From: Aeromicrobium ginsengisoli
Lineage (GTDB): Bacteria; Actinomycetota; Actinomycetes; Propionibacteriales; Nocardioidaceae
Length of the DNA stretch: 64,000 nt
NCBI RefSeq assembly: GCF_004134905.2
Contig: NZ_SDPQ02000003.1
Coordinates: 992,001 to 1,056,000 of the forward strand
Direction: 5' to 3'
Part shown: positions 8,980-17,019 of the stretch, piece by piece
Layout: each line of letters starts with the position of its first letter
How positions within the stretch are numbered: the stretch's first letter is position 1
The notes under the pieces: generated by a model
Told to the model about the DNA's origin: nothing
Databases searched by the model: none
What the model saw: the letters and a program-made list of their open reading frames with translations, nothing else
Program-made: the position numbers and the translations under genes

Positions 8980-9005
8980 CCCGGTCCCCGAGCCCGGTCC
9001 CCGAG
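8980..9005. repeat. Tandem 13-bp direct repeat
   Basis: Two perfect head-to-tail copies of CCCGGTCCCCGAG (8980-8992 and 8993-9005). The last five bases of the second copy are also the first five of the 65-bp hairpin element at 9001-9065. It could be a replication-slippage product or a duplication formed at an insertion edge. Confidence 0.8.
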
Positions 9006-9065
9006 ATTTGGATTCCGTTGCACCACGCGCGCCGTGCTGGTGGTGCATGAGAATCCACATCTCGG
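9001..9065. repeat. 65-bp hairpin element, left copy
   Basis: Imperfect inverted repeat: 26-nt arms (9001-9026 and 9040-9065) matching at 22 of 26 positions around a 13-nt loop (9027-9039). The arm has an outer block CCGAGATKTGGATTC and an inner block TGCACCAC, with the mismatches clustered between them. A second element with the same two blocks, arm length and loop length lies at 10040-10104, immediately after the DUF559 gene. It may act as a terminator for the metallo-beta-lactamase operon, but the matching copies point to a specific repeat family. Confidence 0.88.
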
Positions 9066-9151
9066 TCCACAGGGTGGACTTGCCGGCGGCGTCGTCCACA
9101 GGCGTACGGATTCTCGCGGCGCGCCGGTGTGGGATTGAGCATCGTCGCAGG

Positions 9152-10036
9152 GTGCCGTCGCCCACCCCCCTCCCGCCAGCTCTGGCGGGTCGCGTGTTCA
9201 CGGTCGGTGAAGCTGCCGTCCATGGCCTCTCCCGCCGAGTGCTGCAAGGCCGCCGTTTTGTGATGGAGCGTCCCGGCTACTACCGGTTCGCCGACACCGA
9301 GGTTCCGTTCGACGCGGCTGTCGAGGCGGCTTGGAGCGCGCTGCCCGACGACGCCGCACTCAGCCACATCAGCATCCTTCGGTGGCTGGGCTTCGAGGCA
9401 GGCCCGATGTTCCCGCTCCATTTCGCCACGGCGAGACCGTTGCGACGATTCCGCGAAGATCTCGTTCTCCATCGCTATCAGGGCCGGCTCAGTTCAACGT
9501 TCGTCCGCGGCGTGCCGCTCCTCGGTCCAGACCGTACGTTCGTCGACTGCGGCACCCTGCTCTCGACCACGGAGCTCGTGAGAGTCGGTGACTGGCTGGT
9601 CGCGCAGAAGCACACCGACCCGGCCACCTTGAGGGCGTACGTCATGACATCCCACCTGGACGGCGTGCAGCGGGCGCGCCGTGCCGCCGAGCTCGTACGC
9701 GACGGAGTCGAGTCCCCGCGCGAGACCGATGTGCGGCTTGCCCTGGTCGGGAGTGGCCTCGCAGAGCCGGAGCTCAACACCGACATCTTCGACGACCGCG
9801 GCCGCTTCCTGGCACGCGGCGACCTGGTCTATCGGCGTTGGAAGGTCCTCGTCGAGTACGACGGGTGGCACCACGAACGTGATGCTTGGCAGCGACAGAA
9901 GGACCATCTCCGGCGGGAAGCTCTGGAAGCAGCCGGATGGGTGGTCATCGTCGTGACGACCGCCGACATGCGCGCACCCAAGTCCGTCGCTGCGAGAGTC
10001 GCCCGTGCCCTGATGTCACGCGGCTACCCGAGCTGA
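9152..10036 (+). CDS. DUF559/Vsr-like endonuclease-domain protein with AbiEi-type N-terminus
   Basis: 294 residues from GTG 9152. An earlier in-frame start is possible but would run into the flanking hairpin. The N-terminal part (GRVFTVGEAAVHGLSRRVL, then PGYYRF) looks like the winged-helix AbiEi-antitoxin type domain. The C-terminal 100 residues carry a PD-(D/E)XK-like DUF559 core: GDLVYRRWKVLVEYDGWHH, a downstream D-x2-R-x2-L, then EAAGWVVIVVT. Such proteins are common in Actinobacteria and uncharacterised. The gene interrupts an otherwise conserved MBL-crp junction and is bracketed by two matching hairpins, the right one 3 bp after the stop. This suggests a mobile or phase-like unit, or a nuclease that recognises its own repeats. 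Confidence 0.8.
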   Translation: MPSPTPLPPALAGRVFTVGEAAVHGLSRRVLQGRRFVMERPGYYRFADTEVPFDAAVEAAWSALPDDAALSHISILRWLGFEAGPMFPLHFATARPLRRFREDLVLHRYQGRLSSTFVRGVPLLGPDRTFVDCGTLLSTTELVRVGDWLVAQKHTDPATLRAYVMTSHLDGVQRARRAAELVRDGVESPRETDVRLALVGSGLAEPELNTDIFDDRGRFLARGDLVYRRWKVLVEYDGWHHERDAWQRQKDHLRREALEAAGWVVIVVTTADMRAPKSVAARVARALMSRGYPS

Positions 10037-10039
10037 CCG

Positions 10040-10104
10040 CCGAGATGTGGATGCTTCTGCACCACGCCGACGACCAGCGTGGTGCAACTCGATCCACATC
10101 TGGG
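10040..10104. repeat. 65-bp hairpin element, right copy
   Basis: Same architecture as 9001-9065: 26-nt arms (10040-10065 and 10079-10104) pairing at 20 of 26 positions around a 13-nt loop (10066-10078). The outer AGATGTGGAT and inner TGCACCAC blocks are conserved, and mismatches again cluster between them. It fills the gap between the DUF559 stop (10036) and the convergent crp stop (10109-10111), so it could terminate both genes. Confidence 0.88.
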
Positions 10105-10108
10105 GGAC

Positions 10109-10786
10109 TCAGCGGGCGCGGCGTTGGAGGCGTTCGAGGTCGAGAATGACGACGCTGCGGGGCTCGAGGCGGAGCCAGCCGCGCGAGGCGAAGTCGGCGA
10201 GCGCCTTGTTGACCGTCTCGCGGGAGGCGCCGACGAGCTGCGCCAGCTCTTCCTGCGTGAGGTCGTGGTTGACGTGCACGCCGTCGTCGGCGCGGCGGCC
10301 GAAGCGTGAGGCAAGGTCGAGGAGCGCCTTGGCGACGCGGCCGGGAACGTCGGAGAACACCAGGTCACCGACGACCTCGTTGGTGCGACGCAGGCGGCCG
10401 GCCAGCTGGTTGAGCAGCGCGTGCGCGACGTCGGGGTGCGAGTTGAGCACGGGGCTCAGCGCTTCGTGGCCGAGGCTCTTGAGCTCGACATCGGTGACGG
10501 CGGTCGCGGTCGCCGAGCGGGGCCCGGGATCGAAGAACGACAGCTCGCCGAACATCTGGCCGGGGCCGAGGATCGCCAGCAGGTTCTCGCGGCCGTCGGG
10601 GGAGGTGCGGCCGAGCTTGATCTTGCCCTCGGTGACCACATAGAGCTGATTGCCGTCATCGCCCTCGTTGAAGAGGATCTCTCCGCGGCGCAGCGACGCC
10701 GAGGACATCGACGACTCGAGCGAGGCAGCTACTTCGTCGTCGAGGCCGGAGAACAGCGGGGCCTGGCGGAGAACGTCGTCGGTCAC
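10109..10786 (-). CDS. crp: Crp/Fnr family cAMP-responsive transcription regulator (Crp/GlxR)
   Basis: 225 residues from a GTG start. The cyclic-nucleotide domain has the phosphate-binding cassette [18 protein letters not shown] (E81 and R90 at the cAMP-contact positions). A long dimerisation helix follows, then a winged HTH with [21 protein letters not shown] at about 176-196. It closely resembles the GlxR/Rv3676 global regulator of Actinobacteria, and its position beside nth matches. It likely controls carbon metabolism; Crp-like palindromes are visible upstream of acs and of the actP operon in this window. Upstream (10811-10824) lies a CACTG-GTCA-CAGTG dyad containing one TGTGA half-site, possibly for autoregulation. 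Confidence 0.95.
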   Translation of the reverse strand: MTDDVLRQAPLFSGLDDEVAASLESSMSSASLRRGEILFNEGDDGNQLYVVTEGKIKLGRTSPDGRENLLAILGPGQMFGELSFFDPGPRSATATAVTDVELKSLGHEALSPVLNSHPDVAHALLNQLAGRLRRTNEVVGDLVFSDVPGRVAKALLDLASRFGRRADDGVHVNHDLTQEELAQLVGASRETVNKALADFASRGWLRLEPRSVVILDLERLQRRAR

Positions 10787-10810
10787 GGGTCTTCCCTATC
10801 ACTCATGTTG

Positions 10811-10824
10811 CACTGGTCACAGTG
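10811..10824. promoter_or_regulatory. Dyad in the crp-nth intergenic region
   Basis: Perfect inverted repeat CACTG-GTCA-CAGTG, 25 bp upstream of the crp GTG. It contains a single TGTGA half-site on the minus strand but no good second half-site, so autoregulation by Crp is only a possibility. Confidence 0.4.
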
Positions 10825-10965
10825 TGTGCACCGATCGCAGTTTCCCACATCGGGACGGCCGATGCCGAATACGCGCCGATGCTGGTACGCCGCTCGCCCA
10901 GCGCGCGTGCTCGCCGGTCGACCATCAGAGGGGCCATTTGCGCTGCAACACGTACGCTGGACCCC

Positions 10966-11685
10966 GTGCCGAGCGACGCGACCCGACCAGACACGACTCT
11001 GGTTCGCCGGGCCCGCAAGATCAATCGTGTGCTCGCCGAGACCTATCCCGATGCGGGTTGTGAGCTTGACTTCCGTACGCCGTTCGAGCTCCTGATCGCC
11101 ACCGTTCTGTCGGCTCAGACGACCGATCGGCGGGTCAACGCCATCACCCCCGCGTTGTTCGCCGCCTATCCCGACGCCCGGGCCATGGCCGCGGCCGACC
11201 GGGCTGCGCTCGAGGAGCTCATCCGGCCGACCGGCTTCTTCCGCGCCAAGACCGAGAGCCTGCTACGGCTGTCGGCCGACCTCGTCGAGCGGTACGACGG
11301 CGAGGTCCCGGGTCGGCTCAAGGACCTCGTCACCCTGCATGGAGTCGGCCGCAAGACCGCCAACGTCGTGCTCGGCAACGCGTTCGACGTGCCGGGCATC
11401 ACCGTCGACACGCACTTCGCGCGCCTCGTGCGCCGGTTCCAGTGGGTGCCCGACGAGATCGTCAAGGACCCGGTCAAGACTGAGCACGCGGTCGGCGCGA
11501 TCTTCCCGTCCAAGGACTGGACGATGCTGAGCCACCGCCTGATCTGGCACGGCCGGCGCTGCTGCCACGCCAAGAAGCCCGCGTGCGGTGCGTGCCCGGT
11601 CGCGCACTGGTGCCCGTCCTACGGCACCGGTCCGATCGATCCGGCCGAGGCTGCCGCGCTGATCACGACGCAAGGGCCTGCGTGA
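10966..11685 (+). CDS. nth: Endonuclease III (DNA glycosylase/AP lyase)
   Basis: 239 residues from GTG 10966; in-frame upstream sequence lacks family similarity. The helix-hairpin-helix-GPD motif [14 protein letters not shown] carries the catalytic lysine, and [13 protein letters not shown] the catalytic aspartate. The C-terminal 4Fe-4S loop has the spacing C-x6-C-x2-C-x5-C ([18 protein letters not shown]). It removes oxidised pyrimidines in base-excision repair. Its stop overlaps the GTG of the following lipoprotein gene (GTGA). The order nth, TlpA-like, Nudix, marP is shared with mycobacteria. Confidence 0.96.
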   Translation: MPSDATRPDTTLVRRARKINRVLAETYPDAGCELDFRTPFELLIATVLSAQTTDRRVNAITPALFAAYPDARAMAAADRAALEELIRPTGFFRAKTESLLRLSADLVERYDGEVPGRLKDLVTLHGVGRKTANVVLGNAFDVPGITVDTHFARLVRRFQWVPDEIVKDPVKTEHAVGAIFPSKDWTMLSHRLIWHGRRCCHAKKPACGACPVAHWCPSYGTGPIDPAEAAALITTQGPA

Positions 11686-12296
11686 GGGCGCGGGTGATCC
11701 TGGCCGGACTCGCACTCTTCCTCGCGGCATGTGGCGGCCCCGGCTCGGACGACGACCAGCCGACATTCGGCGGCGGCACAGCTCCCACGACCGACGCGGG
11801 ACAGCTCGCAGCGGCGAAGAAGCAGGCCGGGATCGAGGAGTGCCCGGTCGCTGACGGCACCGCACCGGCCGATGACGGTCTGCCCGACCTGACACTGGAC
11901 TGCCTCGGCGGCGGCTCGCCCGTACGACTGTCGGGCCTGTCGGGCACGCCGACGATCATCAACTTCTGGGCCAGCTGGTGCGCCCCGTGCCGCGAGGAGC
12001 TACCCCTGCTGGCCGAGGTCCACCAGAAGTACGGCGACAAGGTCCGGGTCGTCGGCGTCGACTTCGCCGACGCGGCGCCCGATGCGGCGGTCGAGCTCGC
12101 CGAGCGGTCCGGCGTGACGTACCCGCTGTTGTCGGATCCGGACTCCACGACCAAGGCTCCACTCAAGGTCATCGGTCTGCCGCAGACGGTGTTCGTGGAC
12201 GCACAAGGAACAATGGTCGCCACGGAGCGCGTCGCGTTCCGTTCGTATGCCGACCTGACGGCCGCGATCGAGAAGCACCTGGGGGTGTCGCCATGA
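11682..12296 (+). CDS. TlpA/ResA-like thioredoxin-fold lipoprotein
   Basis: 204 residues from a GTG start overlapping the nth stop. A short hydrophobic signal ends in the lipobox LAAC with Cys17 as the lipidation site, so the protein is anchored to the outer face of the membrane. After a disordered linker comes a thioredoxin fold with W99-C100-A-P-C103 and the cis-Pro region GLPQTVFVD. TlpA/ResA proteins reduce or isomerise disulfides in exported proteins. The downstream MarP homologue keeps a conserved cysteine pair, so a functional link is plausible. It overlaps the next Nudix gene by 4 nt. Confidence 0.92.
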   Translation: MRARVILAGLALFLAACGGPGSDDDQPTFGGGTAPTTDAGQLAAAKKQAGIEECPVADGTAPADDGLPDLTLDCLGGGSPVRLSGLSGTPTIINFWASWCAPCREELPLLAEVHQKYGDKVRVVGVDFADAAPDAAVELAERSGVTYPLLSDPDSTTKAPLKVIGLPQTVFVDAQGTMVATERVAFRSYADLTAAIEKHLGVSP

Positions 12297-12934
12297 GCTG
12301 GGAGCACCTCCCGGAGTGGCTGCAACCACTCGCCGAGCTCGCCGGCTCCGTCGAGGCCGAGCAGCTGGCGCCGCGGTTCCCGCACGCCCCCGCCGATGCC
12401 CGCCCGGCCGCGGTCCTGATGCTGTTCGCCGACGGCGACAACGGGCCCGAGCTGCTGCTCACCGAGCGGGCCGCGAAGATGCGCAACCACGCCGGCCAGA
12501 TCTCGTTCCCCGGCGGCGCGATGGATCCCGGCGACGCGGACGCTGTGGCCACTGCGCTGCGTGAGGCGCAGGAGGAGGTCGGACTCGACCCCGAGACGGT
12601 CGACGTCTTCGGCACCCTCCCGACACTCTGGCTGCCGCCCAGCAATTTCGCGGTGACCCCCGTGCTGGGCTACTGGCGCGAGCCCGTGCCGCTCATGCCG
12701 GTCAGCGCCGAGGAGGTGGGCGCGATCATCCACCAGCCGATCCGCCGCCTGCTCGACCCGGCCAACCGGTTCAGCGTCGAGCATCCGTCCGGCTGGCGCG
12801 GTCCGGCGTTCGAGGTCGGCTCGGGTGTACCGCTGTGGGGCTTCACCGCGGGCGTCGTGTCACGGTTGTTCGAACGGCTCGGGTGGGAACAACCCTGGGA
12901 CGACAGCGTCACCCGACCCCTCCCGGACTTCTGA
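12293..12934 (+). CDS. CoA pyrophosphatase-type Nudix hydrolase
   Basis: 213 residues. The family marker LTERAAKMRNHAGQISFPGGAMD precedes the Nudix helix ALREAQEEVGLD; the first acidic position of the box is Asp rather than Glu. The NHAGQISFPGG block is typical of the UPF0035/NUDT7-like group that hydrolyses CoA and its oxidised forms to 4'-phosphopantetheine and ADP. Cytoplasmic. It is translationally coupled to the lipoprotein gene (ATGA overlap), and marP starts 2 bp after its stop. Confidence 0.9.
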   Translation: MSWEHLPEWLQPLAELAGSVEAEQLAPRFPHAPADARPAAVLMLFADGDNGPELLLTERAAKMRNHAGQISFPGGAMDPGDADAVATALREAQEEVGLDPETVDVFGTLPTLWLPPSNFAVTPVLGYWREPVPLMPVSAEEVGAIIHQPIRRLLDPANRFSVEHPSGWRGPAFEVGSGVPLWGFTAGVVSRLFERLGWEQPWDDSVTRPLPDF

Positions 12935-12936
12935 CC

Positions 12937-14109
12937 GTGAACTCCCTCGACCTCATCCTCATCGTCATCCTGCTGGCGTACGCCGTGTCGGGCTACGTGC
13001 AGGGCTTCGTGGTCAATCTCATCGCCACGATCGGCCTGCTGATCGGCGGCCTGTTGGCGCTGGCGATCGTGCCCAAGTTCCTGTCGGGAAACACCGCGAC
13101 CCTGAGCTCGTCACTGCTGGCGCTCGGCCTCGTCGTGGGCGCGGCCGCGATCGGCCAGGGCGTCGGCACGTACGTCGGCACGGACCTGCGCAACGGCCTC
13201 AAGTGGAAGCCGCTGCGCTGGGTCGACGCGGTCGGCGGCAGCGTGCTGAGCATGGTCGCCGTGCTGTGTGCCGGCTGGGCCCTGGGCTATTCGGTCAGCG
13301 GCACGACGATCCCCTACCTCTCGACCGCGTCCCGCGACTCGGTGATCCTCGACCGGGTCGACTCGGTCATGCCGGCGCGTGCGACGTCGGTGCTCCGGTC
13401 GTTCAACGAGGTGCTCGACGCCAACCTGTTCCCGCGCTACATCGACCCGTTCGAGAGCGAGAACATCAAGCCCGTCGGGCCGCCCGACACCGCCACGCTC
13501 AACAGCCCAGGCGTGCAGCAGGCGTCCCGCAGCGTCGTCAAGATCCTCGGCCAGGCCAGCTGCCAACGTGGCATCGAGGGGTCCGGCTTCGCGTACGCCG
13601 ACGGCCGCATCATGACCAACGCGCACGTCGTCGCGGGGGTCGAGAACCCGTCGGTCGTGATCAACGGACAACGTACGACCGCCCGCGTCGTGCTGTTCGA
13701 CCGCAAGCTCGACGTCGCCGTGCTCGCAGTCGACGGGACGAGCGTGCCGACCCTGAAGTTCGACACCACCGGCGAGGCGGGCGAGGATGCGGCGATCCTC
13801 GGCTTCCCCGAGAACGGGCCGTTCGACGCCCGCGCCGCCCGCATCCGCAGCGAGATCCGGCTGCGCAGCCCCGACATCTACGACAAGGGGCAGGTCGTGC
13901 GCCAGACGTTCTCGGTGCGTGGGCTCGTACGCTCCGGCAACTCCGGGGGCCCTCTGGTCTCCAAGGACGGCGACGTGCTCGGCGTCATCTTCGCCGCGTC
14001 GATCACCGACAAGTCGACCGGCTATGCGCTCACCGCGTCGCAGGTGGCCGATGACGCGCGCGCCGGCATCGCCGCGACCTCCACGGTCTCGACCGGAGGG
14101 TGTGCCTGA
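12937..14109 (+). CDS. marP: Membrane-anchored serine protease MarP
   Basis: 390 residues from GTG 12937, close to the mycobacterial MarP length. The N-terminal colicin-V-like domain has four hydrophobic helices (about 4-22, 26-45, 58-75, 100-120). The extracytoplasmic chymotrypsin-fold protease has the triad H230 (TNAHVV), D259 (KLDVAVL) and S336 (SGNSGGPL). Cysteines C209 and C389 match the redox-sensitive disulfide of mycobacterial MarP, which acts in acid and oxidative stress resistance by activating a cell-wall hydrolase. It lies downstream of a thioredoxin-like lipoprotein and overlaps the next membrane gene at TGATG. Confidence 0.95.
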   Translation: MNSLDLILIVILLAYAVSGYVQGFVVNLIATIGLLIGGLLALAIVPKFLSGNTATLSSSLLALGLVVGAAAIGQGVGTYVGTDLRNGLKWKPLRWVDAVGGSVLSMVAVLCAGWALGYSVSGTTIPYLSTASRDSVILDRVDSVMPARATSVLRSFNEVLDANLFPRYIDPFESENIKPVGPPDTATLNSPGVQQASRSVVKILGQASCQRGIEGSGFAYADGRIMTNAHVVAGVENPSVVINGQRTTARVVLFDRKLDVAVLAVDGTSVPTLKFDTTGEAGEDAAILGFPENGPFDARAARIRSEIRLRSPDIYDKGQVVRQTFSVRGLVRSGNSGGPLVSKDGDVLGVIFAASITDKSTGYALTASQVADDARAGIAATSTVSTGGCA

Positions 14110-14936
14110 TGCGCACCGTCGTCTCGTTCGTCTGCGGCGCCGTGGCGCTGATCGCCCTGCTGGCGGCCGTCCCGCTGCTGTGGCTGTCGACCCACATCGT
14201 CGACGAGGACGGCTACGTCGCGTTCAGCAGCACGCTGGCCCAGGACACCGAGCTGCAGAGCGCGTTCTCGGCCTACCTCACCGACGAGCTGTCGGCCCGA
14301 GGCGTCATCCCTGAGGCCCTCAAGGCGCCCGCCGCCGCCGCGCTCTCGAACGCCGTCGAGCGCTCGAGCAACCAGGCCGGCTTCGTCGAGGCGTGGGAGG
14401 CAACGCAGCGCAGCTCCCACAGTGAGGCGTTCGCCGACCCGATGCCCACGACCCTGGGCGTCGACGTCGGCCCCATGGCCACGTTCGTCGCGAAGCAGGT
14501 CAGCGGCAACCTGCCCATCACGATCACCGTGCCCAAGGGTCTCGTCGTGCCCGTCGTGACCGACGCGAGTGACCGCAAGATGGTCGACCGCGTCAAGCAG
14601 TCGACGGACCTCGGCCGCATCGCCGGCATCGTCGCCGCGATCGGTGCTGTGGGGTGCATCGCCGCTGCGAGGCGTACGTCGACCGCTGTCGCCTGGCTCG
14701 GTGGCGGCACCCTGGCGGTGGCCGGGCTGCTCTGGCTGACGAGCGGCCCCGTCACGCAGAACATCCTCGATCACACCGAGGCACCCTCGGAGTTCGCCCG
14801 TACGCTGCAGAAGCTCATCGTCGATCGCGCCGCCAGCTCGCTCGACGCGTGGCTCGTGGTCCTGGCGATCGGCGGTGGCATCGTCGCCGTCGCCGGCCTC
14901 GTGGGCCGCGCCGCAGTCGGCCGACGCGTGGCTTAG
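14109..14936 (+). CDS. Four-helix membrane protein of unknown function
   Basis: 275 residues from an ATG overlapping the marP stop. Hydropathy by eye gives an N-terminal helix (about 6-27), an extracytoplasmic segment of about 140 residues, two adjacent helices (about 170-186 and 193-212), a second loop and a C-terminal helix (about 248-268). No catalytic motif or lipobox is visible and I do not recognise the family. Translational coupling suggests it works with MarP or the same envelope-stress pathway. Its stop overlaps the convergent holin-like gene stop by 3 bases. Confidence 0.8.
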   Translation: MRTVVSFVCGAVALIALLAAVPLLWLSTHIVDEDGYVAFSSTLAQDTELQSAFSAYLTDELSARGVIPEALKAPAAAALSNAVERSSNQAGFVEAWEATQRSSHSEAFADPMPTTLGVDVGPMATFVAKQVSGNLPITITVPKGLVVPVVTDASDRKMVDRVKQSTDLGRIAGIVAAIGAVGCIAAARRTSTAVAWLGGGTLAVAGLLWLTSGPVTQNILDHTEAPSEFARTLQKLIVDRAASSLDAWLVVLAIGGGIVAVAGLVGRAAVGRRVA

Positions 14937-15322
14937 CTCGGGCGACCCTTGAGAGCGGCCGGGATCTCCTTGGCGGTGGCGATCGTGCGCTCGGGTGCGC
15001 GGACCTTCTTGAGCAGCACGATGCCCAGGATGATCGCGAGGATCGTCAGCACGACGTAGACGCCGGCGACGATGAGAAACGCCCACGCGGGGTCGAGCCC
15101 GGTCATCGTCAGGAAGTACGCGCCGGAGATCGACAGCATGACGACGATCAGCAGGCCGAAGAAGGCCGCGACCGCGAGCAGGCCCGCACCGATGCCGCCG
15201 GCCTTGACACTGAACTTCAGCTCGCTCTTGGCGAGCTTGATCTCCGACTGCACCAGCGCGGAGATGTCGCGGCTGGCGTCGGCAACCAGCCGACCGATGG
15301 TCGGATCATCAGCTCTGTTCAT
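14933..15322 (-). CDS. Phage holin family protein (Actinobacterial putative holin-X type)
   Basis: 129 residues. The N-terminal amphipathic part (TIGRLVADASRDISALVQSEIKLAKSEL) is characteristic of the Phage_holin_3_6 family, followed by two long membrane helices (about 42-68 and 78-103) and a basic tail. Despite the name it is a chromosomal membrane protein in most Actinobacteria and there are no phage genes nearby. A similar small membrane protein sits at this position in mycobacteria. The role is unknown, possibly at the cell envelope. Confidence 0.85.
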   Translation of the reverse strand: MNRADDPTIGRLVADASRDISALVQSEIKLAKSELKFSVKAGGIGAGLLAVAAFFGLLIVVMLSISGAYFLTMTGLDPAWAFLIVAGVYVVLTILAIILGIVLLKKVRAPERTIATAKEIPAALKGRPS

Positions 15323-15360
15323 ACCGGCGAGCCTACAAGTGACTCACCGGGTCGCGCAGG

Positions 15361-15519
15361 TCAGCGTGTGCCGATGGCCGTGAGGATGCTGCCGTCCGAG
15401 AGCGCCCAGAGCAGGCGGCCGGCGATGACGGCCCCGAGGAGGGACAGCCCGATCACCAGATCCGTGCTGACGCGGCGGGTGGCCGGGGTCGGTCGCTCGT
15501 CGTTCGTGGTCCTCGTCAT
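15361..15519 (-). CDS. Small single-span membrane protein (hypothetical)
   Basis: 52 residues if ATG 15519 is used, or 55 with an in-frame ATG at 15528. A charged, Thr/Arg-rich N-terminus is followed by one hydrophobic helix (STDLVIGLSLLGAVIAGRLLWAL) and a short polar tail. No clear ribosome site is seen for either start. It lies directly upstream of the holin-family gene on the same strand, so the two may be one transcript. I do not recognise a family; it may be non-coding. Confidence 0.5.
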   Translation of the reverse strand: MTRTTNDERPTPATRRVSTDLVIGLSLLGAVIAGRLLWALSDGSILTAIGTR

Positions 15520-15708
15520 GGATTGCATACCCACAACATTTCCCGTGGAGATGAGACGAAACTGAACGGAGCCCGTCCTGAGCCTGTCAACCCGGCGAAA
15601 CGATGGTCCGGGCGCCGTCGCTCCGCCGCAGGTCAGAGCGTCTTTGAGATGTGCTTAAGGCCATCGATGTCGCATTCAACCACTGGAATCGCAAGGTCAG
15701 GTCTCTAA

Positions 15709-15722
15709 ATTGGTAAACCAAT
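15709..15722. promoter_or_regulatory. Predicted FadR-type (GntR) operator
   Basis: Perfect palindrome ATTGGT-AA-ACCAAT, matching the GGT-Nx-ACC architecture of FadR-subfamily operators. It sits six bases upstream of the -35 element of the acid-sugar operon, whose fifth gene (20558-21355) encodes a FadR/FCD regulator. That gene is the obvious candidate to bind it. Confidence 0.7.
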
Positions 15723-15728
15723 AACCGG

Positions 15729-15757
15729 TTGACGAATGAAGAACGCTGTGTCAATCT
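15729..15757 (+). promoter_or_regulatory. Predicted sigma-70 promoter of the acid-sugar operon
   Basis: TTGACG (15729-15734), 17-bp spacer, CAATCT (15752-15757). The -35 matches consensus at five of six positions; the -10 is weaker, which fits a regulated promoter. Placed just downstream of the palindromic operator. Confidence 0.6.
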
Positions 15758-15804
15758 GTGACGCGCAGCACCCATACGAGCTGCGACCTGACAAGGAGCC
15801 ATTG

Positions 15805-17004
15805 ATGAACCCGAAGAAGCTGGCCGCCCTGGCCGCGACCGTGCTGGTGCTCGCCGGCGGGCTGTCCGCCTGCTCGTCCGGAGCCGGGGCCGACGAGTCC
15901 AAGACCGTGGCGAAGCCGTTCAAGGCTTGGAAGCAACCGACCGTCAACAGCTCGATGACGGTCGACGAGGCCGCCAAGATCGTGGCCACCGCGACGAAGC
16001 CCACCACGGAGTGGACCGGCCCGACCAGTGGACCCAAGGCGGTCAAGGCGAAGCAGGCGATCGCCTATGTCTCGTCCGACCAGTCGTACGTGTCGTACGT
16101 CAACTGGGGAGACGGTGTGAAGGATGCCGCCGCGAAGCTCGGCTGGAGCGTCCATGTCTTCGACGGCAAGGGGACCGTCAGCGGCAACCTCAGTGCGATG
16201 CAGCAGGCCGTCGCCTCCGACCCGGTCGCGATCGTGACCTCGGCCGACGCCAGCGCCCTGCAGGCGCCGATCGCCCAGGCCGTCACCAAGAAGATCCCCG
16301 TCATCGGCATCCACGCGAGCGCGTTCCCGGGGCCCGACCCCCAGCTCAACCTCTTCGACAACATCGCGAGCGATCCGGCCGAGATCGGCCGCACCCAGGC
16401 CGCGTACGTGGTGGCCGAGTCGAACGGCACGGCCAAGCTGGCGCACATGCTGGACAACAGCTACGCGATCGCCCGCTTCAAGGCCAAGGCCGCGACCGAG
16501 CCGGTCAAGAACCTGTCGACCGCGACATTCCTCGAGGAGATCAACATCCCGGTGGCCGACCAGGCCAATCGCATCCCGTCGGCGGTCTCGGCCCTGCTCT
16601 CCAAGTACGGCAAGGCCAATGTCTGGATCACGACGTGCTGCGACAACTTCTACCCCTACGTTGCCTCAGCCCTGCGGTCGTCGAACGTCAAGCCCGACGA
16701 GGTCAAGCTGGTCGGCGCTGACGGATCGCCCTCGGCGTACGACATGATCCGCAAGGGTCAGTACGAGGTCGCGACGGTCCCCGAGCCGAGCACCCTGTTC
16801 GGCTACCAGGCCGTCGATGCGATCGTCCGGGCACAGGCCGGCCAGGAGCCGGCGAAGTTCATCCAGCCGACCTACCTCGTGACCAAGGACAACGTCGACC
16901 AGGAGGGCGGGGACAAGGACCAGTACATCCCCAGCAACAACTTCGCGTGTCACTACGCCAACGTGTGGCTCGGCCAGGATGACGCCTGCACGGCGAAGCC
17001 CTGA
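15805..17004 (+). CDS. Sugar ABC transporter substrate-binding lipoprotein
   Basis: 399 residues, start ATG 15805 with AAGGAG 6 bases ahead. The signal peptide ends in lipobox LSAC with Cys23 as the lipidation site. The mature protein has a Peripla_BP_4/RbsB-like two-lobe fold: AIAYVSSDQSYVSYVNWGDGVKDAA, SDPVAIVTSADASALQAPIAQA, KKIPVIGIHAS. It binds substrate outside the membrane for the ATPase and permease encoded next. The ligand cannot be read from sequence; the downstream enzymes suggest a sugar acid or its lactone. First gene of an eight-gene operon with an operator-controlled promoter. Confidence 0.9.
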   Translation: MNPKKLAALAATVLVLAGGLSACSSGAGADESKTVAKPFKAWKQPTVNSSMTVDEAAKIVATATKPTTEWTGPTSGPKAVKAKQAIAYVSSDQSYVSYVNWGDGVKDAAAKLGWSVHVFDGKGTVSGNLSAMQQAVASDPVAIVTSADASALQAPIAQAVTKKIPVIGIHASAFPGPDPQLNLFDNIASDPAEIGRTQAAYVVAESNGTAKLAHMLDNSYAIARFKAKAATEPVKNLSTATFLEEINIPVADQANRIPSAVSALLSKYGKANVWITTCCDNFYPYVASALRSSNVKPDEVKLVGADGSPSAYDMIRKGQYEVATVPEPSTLFGYQAVDAIVRAQAGQEPAKFIQPTYLVTKDNVDQEGGDKDQYIPSNNFACHYANVWLGQDDACTAKP

Positions 17005-17019
17005 TCGGCGCGCCTGCAC

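Larger units (their letters stand above)
15529..15804 (+). promoter_or_regulatory. Control region of the acid-sugar operon
   Basis: A 276-bp gene-free stretch. It is more A/T-rich than its surroundings from about 15650 onward. It holds the GntR-type operator at 15709-15722, the promoter at 15729-15757 and a leader of roughly 40 nt ending in AAGGAG ahead of the lipoprotein ATG. Nothing else recognisable is present. Confidence 0.7.

Noticed and set aside
9008..9151. Upstream extension of the DUF559 protein starting inside the left hairpin
   Set aside because: The added 48 residues are Cys/Arg-rich with no similarity to the family and encode the hairpin; GTG 9152 gives the normal N-terminus.
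14933..15322. Holin-family gene as evidence of a prophage
   Set aside because: No integrase, terminase, capsid, tail or lysin gene is nearby, and this holin-like family is chromosomal in most Actinobacteria.
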